Of a DNA stretch of 42,251 nucleotides, positions 30,464 through 38,423 are shown piece by piece. This DNA is from Rikenellaceae bacterium (GTDB lineage: Bacteria; Bacteroidota; Bacteroidia; Bacteroidales; Rikenellaceae), in contig SUZE01000018.1 of NCBI GenBank assembly GCA_015060075.1, positions 1-42,251 of the forward strand, given 5' to 3'. Within the stretch, counting starts at the first letter, position 1; every line of letters starts with the position of its first letter. The notes beneath the pieces are model-generated. The model made no database searches. It saw only the letters and a program-made list of their open reading frames with translations, and was not told the DNA's origin. A program made the position numbers and the translations under genes.

Positions 30464-31014
30464 CGCTGCGCCCCCTTTCTGCCGTTATAAACTGCCATAG
30501 CGATACCCACTACAACAGCGCCTGCAATAAGGTAGATAGGCGAAAATCCGAAGTACCACACAAGCACCGCCACCATAGCCGCAGTAGCGAGAAGATACCA
30601 CTTCATACCCTTGACAAGCCCCATCAATGGAGCGACAATCAGAGCCACAACCGCAGGTCGCATTGCACGAAAGGCTGCATCGACATAGCGATTATTGCGC
30701 ACCTCGGCAAAGAAGAGAGCCAAGAGCAAAATCACAATAAACGATGGCAGCACCGTGCCGAGCGTTGTCGCTATCGCACCCACAACACCACGAGTCTTGT
30801 AACCCACAAAGACCGCCGTATTTACGGCAATAGGGCCGGGTGTCGATTGCGCCAAGACGAGCATATCGACAAAATCTTTGTTGTCAATCCACTTGTGGCG
30901 TTCGATAACTTCGCGCTGAATAAGCGGTATCATCGCAAAGCCTCCGCCAAAGCTGAAAAGACCTATTTTGAAGAATGTTGTAAAGAGTTTCAGCAACATT
31001 TTCGGGATAAACAT
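30460..31014 (-). CDS. Chromate transporter (CHR) half, first gene
   Basis: A 184-residue paralogue of the next gene, with SFGGGFAMIPLIQREVIERHKWI near the N-terminus and STPGPIAVNTAVFVGYKTRG. ATG at 31012-31014 overlaps the rsmE TGA by one base; a GTG one codon earlier is possible but less likely. The pair forms an antiparallel heterodimer in the family model. No chromate-response regulator is nearby. Confidence 0.92.
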   Translation of the reverse strand: MFIPKMLLKLFTTFFKIGLFSFGGGFAMIPLIQREVIERHKWIDNKDFVDMLVLAQSTPGPIAVNTAVFVGYKTRGVVGAIATTLGTVLPSFIVILLLALFFAEVRNNRYVDAAFRAMRPAVVALIVAPLMGLVKGMKWYLLATAAMVAVLVWYFGFSPIYLIAGAVVVGIAMAVYNGRKGAQR

Positions 31015-31724
31015 CACAAATTATTCACTATCGAAACCATATCTGCTGCCACGACAGCCGCTGTCTCGGTGCGGAAGCGTTGTGTGCCAAGGGTTATCTC
31101 CTCGAAGCCATTGGCTACCGCCAACTGCACCTCCTCAGGCGAGAAATCGCCCTCAGGGCCTATCAAAATCAGCGCATCTTCGCCCTTGTGCAGAGTCGAA
31201 GCGAGATACTTTTTCTCCTTTACGGCATCGCCACAGTGAGCGATAAATTTGCGCCCTGCAAAATTTTTGCACACCACCTCTCTAAATGGTGTAATCTCCG
31301 CCAGCACAGGGTGATACGCCTTCAAAGACTGCTTTACGGCAGCGGTGATGACCTTCTCCTCACGCTCCGCCTTGATAACCTTGCGCTCGCTATGTTCGCT
31401 CACAAGAGGCACAAACTCCGCAACGCCAATCTCGGTCGCCTTCTCCAAAAACCACTCGTAGCGGTCGATATTCTTCGTAGGCGCAACCGCCATCGTCAAG
31501 CGATAGGGCAACTTCTCAAACTCCTCGAAGTGTTCAACCACTCGCACAAGGCAGTGTTTCTGGTGTGCCGACACCACCTCGCAACGGTAGAGCGAGCCTC
31601 GACCATCGGTGATATGGAGGGTATCGCCCTCGCTCAAACGCAACACCTTAACGGCGTGGCGCGACTCCTCCTCGGAGAGCATATATTCGGGTGCAGTGAA
31701 GTCTGCGGCGTAGAATAGTTGCAT
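31014..31724 (-). CDS. rsmE: 16S rRNA m3U1498 methyltransferase RsmE
   Basis: A 236-residue SPOUT-class methyltransferase. The N-terminal PUA-like part starts MQLFYAADF and includes SRHAVKVLRLSEGD. The knot region carries LILIGPEGDFSPEEV and the C-terminal LGTQRFRTETAAVVA, the RsmE hallmark. The frame is open to a TTG at 31757, but MQLFYA (ATG 31722-31724) is the natural start and the extension would enter the divergent promoter. It heads the operon with the two CHR genes and the GNAT gene. Confidence 0.96.
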   Translation of the reverse strand: MQLFYAADFTAPEYMLSEEESRHAVKVLRLSEGDTLHITDGRGSLYRCEVVSAHQKHCLVRVVEHFEEFEKLPYRLTMAVAPTKNIDRYEWFLEKATEIGVAEFVPLVSEHSERKVIKAEREEKVITAAVKQSLKAYHPVLAEITPFREVVCKNFAGRKFIAHCGDAVKEKKYLASTLHKGEDALILIGPEGDFSPEEVQLAVANGFEEITLGTQRFRTETAAVVAADMVSIVNNL

Positions 31725-31762
31725 AACGATTGAAAAAGTATTATCTTTGCGTAGCAAAATTA
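31719..31762. promoter_or_regulatory. Overlapping divergent promoters, rsmE / M3 peptidase 1
   Basis: Plus strand: TTG (31719-31721), 20 nt, TATCTTTG (31742-31749), 28 nt before the peptidase ATG. Minus strand: TAATTTTG (31755-31762), 30 nt before the rsmE ATG, with no clear -33 box. The two polymerase footprints overlap. Confidence 0.6.
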
Positions 31763-31777
31763 GTAAAATTTATTGAA

Positions 31778-33931
31778 ATGAAGCGCATACTATTTGTATT
31801 ATCACTACTTATGATTGCACTTAACACCACATTCTGCTCGAAGCAGGTGCAAAAAGAGGGCAACCCTCTGCTCGAAGAGGCACAAACTCCGTACGGCGTA
31901 CCCGCATTCGACCGCATCGAAGCAAAGCACTATGAGCCTGCATTTGAATATGCAATGTCGCTCCACAATGAGGAGGTTGCCGCTATCCTCGCCAACAAGG
32001 AGGAGCCAACCTTCGACAATACGATTCTCGAACTCGACCGTTCGGGTATGTTACTCGCCAATATCTCCGATGTATTCGGCATGATGTGCGCTGCGATGAA
32101 CAACGAGGATATGCAGGAGATTCAGGAGAAGGTTATGCCTCTGTTGACTGCGCATTATGACGCTATCTCGATGAACGAGGAGTTGTTCAAGCGTATAAAG
32201 GTTGTCTACGATAAGCGCAACAGCACAGACCTCAACGCCGAGCAGATTCGCCTTGTCGAGAAGATGTACACCAACGCTGTACGTCAGGGCGCACTGCTCA
32301 ATGAGGAGCAAAAAGAGCGTTTGCAGAAAATCAACGAGGAGTTGTCGCTCCTCACGGTTAAGTTCGACAACAATCTGCTTGCCGAAACCAACGATTTCAA
32401 GTTGGAACTCAAAGCCAAAGAGGTAACCGAACTGCCAAAGGCGGTTCGTGATGCAGCAAAAGACAGCAAAGACGAGAACCGATTTATCTTCACGCTTCAC
32501 AAGCCGAGCCTTATTCCGTTCTTGACCTACTCGAAAAATCGTGAGTTGAGGGAGGAGATTTACAAGGCATACCTCAACCGTTGCAGCAACGATAACGACC
32601 ACGACAACAAGGCGATAATCAACGATATAATGCGTCTGCGTATCGAGAAGGCAAACTTGTTGGGCTATAAATCGTATGCAGACTATGTAACATCGGAGCA
32701 GATGGCAGGCTCGCCAAAGGCGGTATATGCTCTACTCGAAGATATCTTCACCTCCGCAAACGAGAAGGCAAAGGAGGAGTTGGCAGAGATGGAGAAGATG
32801 TTCAAGCGTGACTACACCGATAGCGATGCCAAGTTCGAGTCGTGGGATTGGTGGTACTATGCCGAGAAGGTGCGCAAGCAGAAATATAGTCTTAATGAAG
32901 AGATGACCTCTCCATACTTCGCACTTGACAATGTGCGTCAAGGTGCCTTCAACCTCGCAAACCGCCTCTATGGTCTAACCTTCCGACCTGTGGTTGTTCC
33001 GCAGTATCACAACGAAGCTTCGGCATACGAGGTTTTGGACAATGACGGCTCACATCTTGGCGTGTTGTATTTCGATTTTCACCCTCGCGCAAGCAAGTCG
33101 CAAGGTGCTTGGTGCGGATACTTCCGCCGTCCATCGTACGACCGTAACGGCAAGCGCATCGCTCCTGTGGCAAGTATCGTCTGCAACTTTACCCGACCTT
33201 CGGGCAGTACCCCTGCTCTGCTCTCGATAGATGAGGTTACAACCCTCTTCCATGAGTTTGGTCATGCACTGCACTTCCTCTTCTCCGATGTGACTTACAA
33301 TGGTTTGCTCGATGTTGAGGGTGACTTTGTAGAGTTGCCATCGCAGATTATGGAGAATTGGGCGTTGGAGCCGGAATTGCTCAAAACATACGCCGTACAC
33401 TACCGCAATAACACTGTAATTGGCGATAATCTCATCGACAAGATTCGCCGCAGTGCGCAGTTTAACCAAGGCTTTATGACAACAGAGTTGTTGGCTGCCG
33501 CACTTGCCGATTTGGATATTCACTCGCTGACGAAATACAAGGAGTTTGATGTCGAGTCGTTCGAGTATAACGCCCTCTACGAGAAGCGAGGAATGATTCA
33601 CGAGATTGAGCCTCGCTACCATCTGCCGTACTTTGCCCATATCTTCGCAGGTGGCTACTCTTCGGGCTACTACTTCTACACTTGGGCGGAGGTTTTGGAT
33701 AAAGATGCCTTTGCAGCATTCGCCGAGACAGGAGATATCTTCCACCGCCGTACAGCACAGGCATTCCGCAAGTTGTTGGCAAGTGGAGGTAAGCGTGACG
33801 GAATGTCGCTCTATCGCGAGTTCCGTGGTGCTGAGCCAAGTCGCGAGCCACTGCTCAAAGCGAGAGGTTTGTGGGTGGAGCCGGAGCCAACTGAGGAGGA
33901 TGAAAATTTGAATAATGCAGAAACCAATTAA
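31778..33931 (+). CDS. dcp: M3 zinc peptidase (peptidyl-dipeptidase Dcp type), paralogue 1
   Basis: A 717-residue peptidase of family M3. An N-terminal signal (MKRILFVLSLLMIALNTTFC) ends in a cysteine, so a lipoprotein is possible although the lipobox is not standard. The zinc motif HEFGH is at 492-496, followed by the third ligand region LPSQIMENWALEP. AGGYSSGYYFYTWAEVLDKD near 640 and the C-terminal LASGGKRDGMSLYREFRG are typical of Dcp, which releases dipeptides from peptide C-termini. The frame is open back to 31730, but that start lies upstream of the promoter. The stop overlaps the ORF of the next paralogue (TAATG). Confidence 0.93.
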   Translation: MKRILFVLSLLMIALNTTFCSKQVQKEGNPLLEEAQTPYGVPAFDRIEAKHYEPAFEYAMSLHNEEVAAILANKEEPTFDNTILELDRSGMLLANISDVFGMMCAAMNNEDMQEIQEKVMPLLTAHYDAISMNEELFKRIKVVYDKRNSTDLNAEQIRLVEKMYTNAVRQGALLNEEQKERLQKINEELSLLTVKFDNNLLAETNDFKLELKAKEVTELPKAVRDAAKDSKDENRFIFTLHKPSLIPFLTYSKNRELREEIYKAYLNRCSNDNDHDNKAIINDIMRLRIEKANLLGYKSYADYVTSEQMAGSPKAVYALLEDIFTSANEKAKEELAEMEKMFKRDYTDSDAKFESWDWWYYAEKVRKQKYSLNEEMTSPYFALDNVRQGAFNLANRLYGLTFRPVVVPQYHNEASAYEVLDNDGSHLGVLYFDFHPRASKSQGAWCGYFRRPSYDRNGKRIAPVASIVCNFTRPSGSTPALLSIDEVTTLFHEFGHALHFLFSDVTYNGLLDVEGDFVELPSQIMENWALEPELLKTYAVHYRNNTVIGDNLIDKIRRSAQFNQGFMTTELLAAALADLDIHSLTKYKEFDVESFEYNALYEKRGMIHEIEPRYHLPYFAHIFAGGYSSGYYFYTWAEVLDKDAFAAFAETGDIFHRRTAQAFRKLLASGGKRDGMSLYREFRGAEPSREPLLKARGLWVEPEPTEEDENLNNAETN

Positions 33932-33942
33932 TGTATAATTTT

Positions 33943-36048
33943 ATGAAAAAACTATTTTTAATTATGACCGTATCAGCACTTCTCGGTGCTTGCGCAGGCG
34001 ATGATATGCCAAAGGTACAGCAGCCCGAGATTGACACAAACAACCCATTGTTGGCAGAGTGGGATACTCCACACGCAACACCTCCATTCGACAAGATTTC
34101 GAATTCGGACTACGAACCCGCTTTCGAGACTGCTATTGCAGTAAGTCGTGCAGAGGTTGATGCTATCGTGAACAACCCTGCAAAGCCTTCATTCAACAAC
34201 ACTATTCTTGCCCTCGAAAAGCAGGGCGAGTTGCTCGACCGCATCTCTTCGGTCTTCTTCAATATGTTGCAATGCAACACCTCTGACGAGTTGCAGGATA
34301 TTGCCATGCGTGTACAACCTAAATTGACCGAACTCGGCAACGATGTATCACTCAATCCTGAGTTGTTCAAGCGTGTAAAGGCTGTCTACGAAAATCCCGG
34401 ATTGTTTCTCTCGAAGGAGGACAAGAAGTTGCTCGAAGACTCTTATAAGAGTTTCGTACGCAGCGGAGCAAACCTCAACGATGCAGATAAAGAGTTGTAT
34501 CGTCAATACTCTTCGGAGTTGTCACAATTGACCTTGCAGTTCGGACAGAACTCGTTGGCTGCGAACAACGCCTTCGCACTCAACATCAAGTCGGCAAAGC
34601 AGGTTGCCGAGTTGCCTGACTTCGTAAAAGAGGGCTTGGCTATGGAGGCAAAGGCTCGTGGTCAGAAGGGTTGGACCGTAACTTTGAAGGCTCCAAGTTA
34701 TGTTCCATTCGTAACCTACTCTTCACAGCGTGATTTGAAAGAGAAGCTCTACAAGGCTCGCAACTCATGCGCTATCGGTGGTAAGTTCGACAACACAGAG
34801 AATATTCGCAAAATTACCGACTTGCGTTTGAAGATTGCAAACCTCCTCGGCTACGAGTGCTATGCAGACTATGTCCTCGACAACCGCATGGCAGAGAAGA
34901 CCGAGACCGTGAATTCGTTCCTTGCGGAGTTGCTTTCGCAGACCAAGGAGTATGCCGACAAGGATTATCAGACAATCAACGAGTATGCTCACTCGCTCGG
35001 TTTCGAGGGCGATATTCAGCCTTGGGATTGGGCATATTACAGCGAGAAGTACAAGAACGAGAAGTATGCCGTAAGCGATGAGGCTGTGAAGCCATACTTC
35101 GAGTTGGAGTCGGCAAAGCAGGCTGTATTTATGCTCGCAAACAAACTCTACGGTTTGGAGTTCAAGCCAGCCGAAGGTGTTGCAAAGTATCACGAAGATG
35201 TTACCGTATATGAGGTTTCGGAGGCTAATGGCGAGCACCTTGCTGTTCTCTACCTCGACTTCTTCCCGCGCGATTCGAAGCGTGCCGGAGCTTGGATGAC
35301 CGAGTTCCGTGGTGCTGAGGGGGATATCCGCCCACTCGTATCGCTCGTGATGAACTTTACAAAACCTACCGAGAGTAAGCCTTCACTGCTCACTTTCGAT
35401 GAGTTTACAACATTCCTTCACGAGTTCGGACACGCTTGTCATGGCATGGTAGCAAAGGGTAAGTATGGCTCGTTGAACGGCACAAATGTATTCCGTGACT
35501 TTGTGGAGTTGCCATCGCAGATTCTCGAAAATTGGGCTTATGAGAAGGAGTATCTCGACCTCTGGGCAAAGCACTACCAGACAGGTGAAACCATGCCTGC
35601 CGAGTTAATCGAAAAGCTTATCGCAGCAAAGAACTACCTCGCAGCATACGCAAATGTTCGTCAGGTGTCGTTCGGTATGACCGATATGGCTTGGCATACA
35701 CTCAAAGCACCTTACGAGGGTGATATTGTAGAGTTCGAGCAGAAGGCTATGGCTCCTTCACAGATTCTCCCTGTCGTAGAGGGTACTGCTATGTCGCCAA
35801 CTTTCGGGCACCTCTTCTCGGGTGGTTATGCAGCAGGATACTATGGTTATAAGTGGGCAGAGGTTTTGGCTGCTGACGGATACTCGCTCTTCACCGAGAA
35901 CGGTATCTTCGACAAGGCTACTGCATCGAAGTTCCGCAAGTTGCTCGAATCGGGAGGTAAGAAGCACCCAATGGACCTCTATGTTGAGTTCCGTGGTCAC
36001 AAACCACAGACCAAGGCGCTGATTGACCAGATGGGATTGGGCAAGTAA
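33943..36048 (+). CDS. dcp: M3 zinc peptidase (Dcp type), paralogue 2, lipoprotein
   Basis: A 701-residue paralogue of the preceding gene with clear colinear similarity throughout. The start ATG 33943 gives a lipoprotein signal, KKLFLIMTVSALLGAC, with lipobox LLGAC; an ATG at 33931 is upstream of it in frame but would spoil the signal. Zinc motif HEFGH at 493-497, then LPSQILENWAYEKEY, GGYAAGYYGYKWAEVL and the C-terminal SGGKKHPMDLYVEFRG. The two genes abut and are likely cotranscribed. Surface or periplasmic anchoring suits peptide scavenging. Confidence 0.93.
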   Translation: MKKLFLIMTVSALLGACAGDDMPKVQQPEIDTNNPLLAEWDTPHATPPFDKISNSDYEPAFETAIAVSRAEVDAIVNNPAKPSFNNTILALEKQGELLDRISSVFFNMLQCNTSDELQDIAMRVQPKLTELGNDVSLNPELFKRVKAVYENPGLFLSKEDKKLLEDSYKSFVRSGANLNDADKELYRQYSSELSQLTLQFGQNSLAANNAFALNIKSAKQVAELPDFVKEGLAMEAKARGQKGWTVTLKAPSYVPFVTYSSQRDLKEKLYKARNSCAIGGKFDNTENIRKITDLRLKIANLLGYECYADYVLDNRMAEKTETVNSFLAELLSQTKEYADKDYQTINEYAHSLGFEGDIQPWDWAYYSEKYKNEKYAVSDEAVKPYFELESAKQAVFMLANKLYGLEFKPAEGVAKYHEDVTVYEVSEANGEHLAVLYLDFFPRDSKRAGAWMTEFRGAEGDIRPLVSLVMNFTKPTESKPSLLTFDEFTTFLHEFGHACHGMVAKGKYGSLNGTNVFRDFVELPSQILENWAYEKEYLDLWAKHYQTGETMPAELIEKLIAAKNYLAAYANVRQVSFGMTDMAWHTLKAPYEGDIVEFEQKAMAPSQILPVVEGTAMSPTFGHLFSGGYAAGYYGYKWAEVLAADGYSLFTENGIFDKATASKFRKLLESGGKKHPMDLYVEFRGHKPQTKALIDQMGLGK

Positions 36049-36065
36049 ACCCCATTCAAAGGCAC

Positions 36066-36097
36066 ACAAAAAAGCAGACTTAGGCCTGCTTTTTTGT
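36066..36097 (+). terminator. Terminator after the M3 peptidase pair
   Basis: ACAAAAAAGCAG (36066-36077) pairs perfectly with CTGCTTTTTTGT (36086-36097) around an 8-nt loop; T-rich sequence follows. Confidence 0.9.
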
Positions 36098-36104
36098 TTT
36101 CTAA

Positions 36105-36209
36105 ACTCCGAACGTAGTCAAGGCGCAACCATTCTGGGGGTAATAGGGGCGGGCGTTCCGCCCTTACTGGGGACGCTCACTCTGTTCGCTTACTGGGGTG
36201 CGCCGAAAG
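36105..36209 (+). repeat. Composite intergenic repeat, copy C
   Basis: A 105-bp relative of copies A and B. It keeps the start ACTCCGAACGTAGTCAAGGCG, the segment GCTC-CT-TG-TCGCTTA and the end GCGCCGAAAG, but where A and B have AATAGGATT it has CTGGGG, and it contains an extra hairpin GGGCGG/CCGCCC. As in A and B a heptamer array follows the GAAAG end. Confidence 0.75.
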
Positions 36210-36216
36210 TAATTTT

Positions 36217-36244
36217 GCATTCTGCATTTCTCAACTCTCAACTT
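36217..36244 (-). repeat. Heptamer array, mixed GAGTTGA / AGAATGC units, touching the uvrB stop
   Basis: On the minus strand, right after the uvrB TAG: AAGTTGA, GAGTTGA, GAAATGC, AGAATGC, all in 7-bp phase. Two different units share one array. AGAATGC resembles the AAAATGC array at 20883-20903. Confidence 0.8.
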
Positions 36245-38296
36245 CTATATTCGGCTTTTGAACTGCTCCTCCTTGATTTGTTGCAACTCGTACATTCTGT
36301 CACGATAGCGTGCCGCTGCCATAAAGTCTAACGATTTGGCAGCACTCTCCATATTGTTGCGAGCCTGCTCTATCAGGTAGTCAAGATTTCCACCGGCATT
36401 GTATTGTGCAACTATATCTGCAACCATTCCGACCTGCGGAGTCTCTACGTTATATAATGATGATACATCATTGATTGCTCCCTTATCTCCTGCTACACCA
36501 TCAAGCAGCGGACTTGGCTGTGCCGCATTACGCTTCGCCTGACGAGGCATAATGCCATGCTCGATATTGTAGCGAATCTGTCGCTCTCGGCGGCGATTAC
36601 TATCCTCAACAGTACGGCGCATAGCCTCGGTGCAGGTGGAACCATAGAGAACCACTCTGCCTTGTGCATGGCGGGCTGCACGACCTGCCACCTGCGTCAT
36701 AGCGGTATAGTTTCGCAGATAGCCATTCTTATCTGCATCGAAAATCGACACCTGCGACACCTCCGGCAAATCGATACCCTCACGCAAGAGGTTTACACCA
36801 CACAACACATCGAACAAGTCGGCGTGCATATCTTCGATAATCTGCACTCGCTCCAAAGTATCGAGGTCGGAGTGTATGTAGCGACTTCGCACACCCATCT
36901 TTTCGAGATATGCCGACACCTCCTCGCACATTCGCTTCGAGATGGTCGTAACAATCATCTTCTCACCACGGCTCACACAATCCTCGATATCTTCCATCAA
37001 GCGGTCAATCTGACGGGTAGAGTCGCAAACCTTCAATGCAGGGTCTATAATTCCCGTAGGACGGATAAACTGTTCAACCACACTATCTTCACTACGCATT
37101 AACTCGTATTGCGCAGGCGTAGCACTTACATATATTGTCTGCCCCTGCATCGCCTCGAACTCCTCAAATCGCAACGGGCGGTTATCTCGTGCCGCAGGCA
37201 GACGAAAACCATACTCCACAAGATTCTCCTTGCGGGAACGGTCGCCACCAAACATACCACGTACCTGCGGAACGGTCACATGACTCTCGTCAATTATGAA
37301 GAGTGCATCTTCGGGGAAGTAGTCCAACAAACAGAATGGGCGCATACCGGGTGTTCTGCCATCGAAGTAACGAGAGTAGTTCTCGATACCCGAACAATAG
37401 CCCAACTCCTTAATCATTTCGAGGTCGTAGTTTACACGCTGCTCGATGCGTTTAGCCTCAACTTCACGCCCCTCTCGCTCGAAAAACTCAATCTGCTTTT
37501 CGAGGTCCGCCTCAATATTAAGCACCGCCTGCTCTATACGTGCTTTGCTCGGTACAAAGAGGTTGGCAGGGTAGATATTGACCTGCTCCAACGAATCGAG
37601 CCTCTGCCCCGTTTCGGCATCAATCAGTGCTATCTCCTCGATTTCGTCATCGAAGAATGTTACACGATAGCAGTGGTTTCCTATTGATGAACGGATAGTT
37701 ATTGTGTCGCCCTTAACACGGAATGTCGATGCCTCCAAATCGCCCTCAACACGGGTATATAAAATCTCGACCAAGCGATACATCAGATGTTTCATCGCCA
37801 TCACATCGCCAACCTTCAACTGCACCATCGTACTATGAAAGTCTGCTGGATTACCGATACCGTAGATGCACGACACACTCGCCACAACAATCACATCACG
37901 CCTACCCGACAACAACGAGTAGGTTGCCGAAAGGCGCATACGGTCAATCTCGGCATTGATGGCGAGGTCTTTTTCGATATAGGTATCTGTCGAAGGGATA
38001 TATGCCTCAGGTTGATAGTAGTCGTAGTAGGAAACAAAGTACTCTACCGCATTTTCGGGGAAGAAACTCTTAAACTCGCTGTAAAGTTGCGCAGCAAGTG
38101 TCTTATTATGGCTCAAAACCAACACAGGACGATTCAACTCGGCGATGACATTTGCCATTGTAAAGGTCTTACCCGAGCCCGTAACTCCATGCAGTGTTGC
38201 AGCAGGTACGCCCTGCTTTATATCGGCAACCAACCTCTCGATAGCCGCAGGTTGGTCACCCATTGGTGCATAGTCCGATACAAGTTTGAAATCCAT
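36245..38296 (-). CDS. uvrB: Excinuclease ABC subunit B
   Basis: A 683-residue nucleotide-excision-repair helicase that loads at damage with UvrA and recruits UvrC. The start MDFKLVSDYAPMGDQPAAIERL is typical. Walker A GVTGSGKT, the damage-binding hairpin YYDYYQPEAYIP, the DESH box in FIIDESHVTVPQVRGMFGGD, helicase motifs (NLLREGIDLPEVSQVSIFDADK, TAMTQVAGRAARH) and the C-terminal UVR motif (MESAAKSLDFMAAARYRDRM) are all present. The frame is open to 38323, but TACCTTTG lies at 38301-38308, so translation must start at ATG 38294-38296. No uvrA or uvrC is in the window. Confidence 0.97.
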   Translation of the reverse strand: MDFKLVSDYAPMGDQPAAIERLVADIKQGVPAATLHGVTGSGKTFTMANVIAELNRPVLVLSHNKTLAAQLYSEFKSFFPENAVEYFVSYYDYYQPEAYIPSTDTYIEKDLAINAEIDRMRLSATYSLLSGRRDVIVVASVSCIYGIGNPADFHSTMVQLKVGDVMAMKHLMYRLVEILYTRVEGDLEASTFRVKGDTITIRSSIGNHCYRVTFFDDEIEEIALIDAETGQRLDSLEQVNIYPANLFVPSKARIEQAVLNIEADLEKQIEFFEREGREVEAKRIEQRVNYDLEMIKELGYCSGIENYSRYFDGRTPGMRPFCLLDYFPEDALFIIDESHVTVPQVRGMFGGDRSRKENLVEYGFRLPAARDNRPLRFEEFEAMQGQTIYVSATPAQYELMRSEDSVVEQFIRPTGIIDPALKVCDSTRQIDRLMEDIEDCVSRGEKMIVTTISKRMCEEVSAYLEKMGVRSRYIHSDLDTLERVQIIEDMHADLFDVLCGVNLLREGIDLPEVSQVSIFDADKNGYLRNYTAMTQVAGRAARHAQGRVVLYGSTCTEAMRRTVEDSNRRRERQIRYNIEHGIMPRQAKRNAAQPSPLLDGVAGDKGAINDVSSLYNVETPQVGMVADIVAQYNAGGNLDYLIEQARNNMESAAKSLDFMAAARYRDRMYELQQIKEEQFKSRI

Positions 38297-38300
38297 AACA

Positions 38301-38331
38301 CAAAGGTAGCAATGATAGTGCAAACCGCAAA
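38301..38331 (-). promoter_or_regulatory. uvrB promoter (near-leaderless)
   Basis: On the minus strand TTTG (38328-38331), 19 nt, TACCTTTG (38301-38308). The -7 element ends 4 nt before the ATG, so the mRNA should begin at or within a few bases of the start codon. Confidence 0.78.
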
Positions 38332-38365
38332 AAAATCGAAATAAAATTCATTGGTTGTTGGCAAC

Positions 38366-38398
38366 AAAAAATGAAGGCGACTAAACAAGCCACCTTCA
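38366..38398 (-). terminator. glpD terminator
   Basis: On the minus strand TGAAGG (from 38398) pairs with CCTTCA (38377-38372), extended by GGC/GTCG with one mismatch, and is followed by a T6 run (38371-38366). It lies 25 nt after the glpD stop. Confidence 0.72.
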
Positions 38399-38423
38399 CC
38401 AATACTATAATTTTGGGAGTTAT

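Noticed and set aside
31725..31757. N-terminal extension of rsmE to a TTG at 31757
   Set aside because: It runs through the divergent promoter; MQLFYA at 31724 is the family start.
38297..38323. N-terminal extension of uvrB to 38323
   Set aside because: It lies upstream of the predicted transcription start and is not part of the family.
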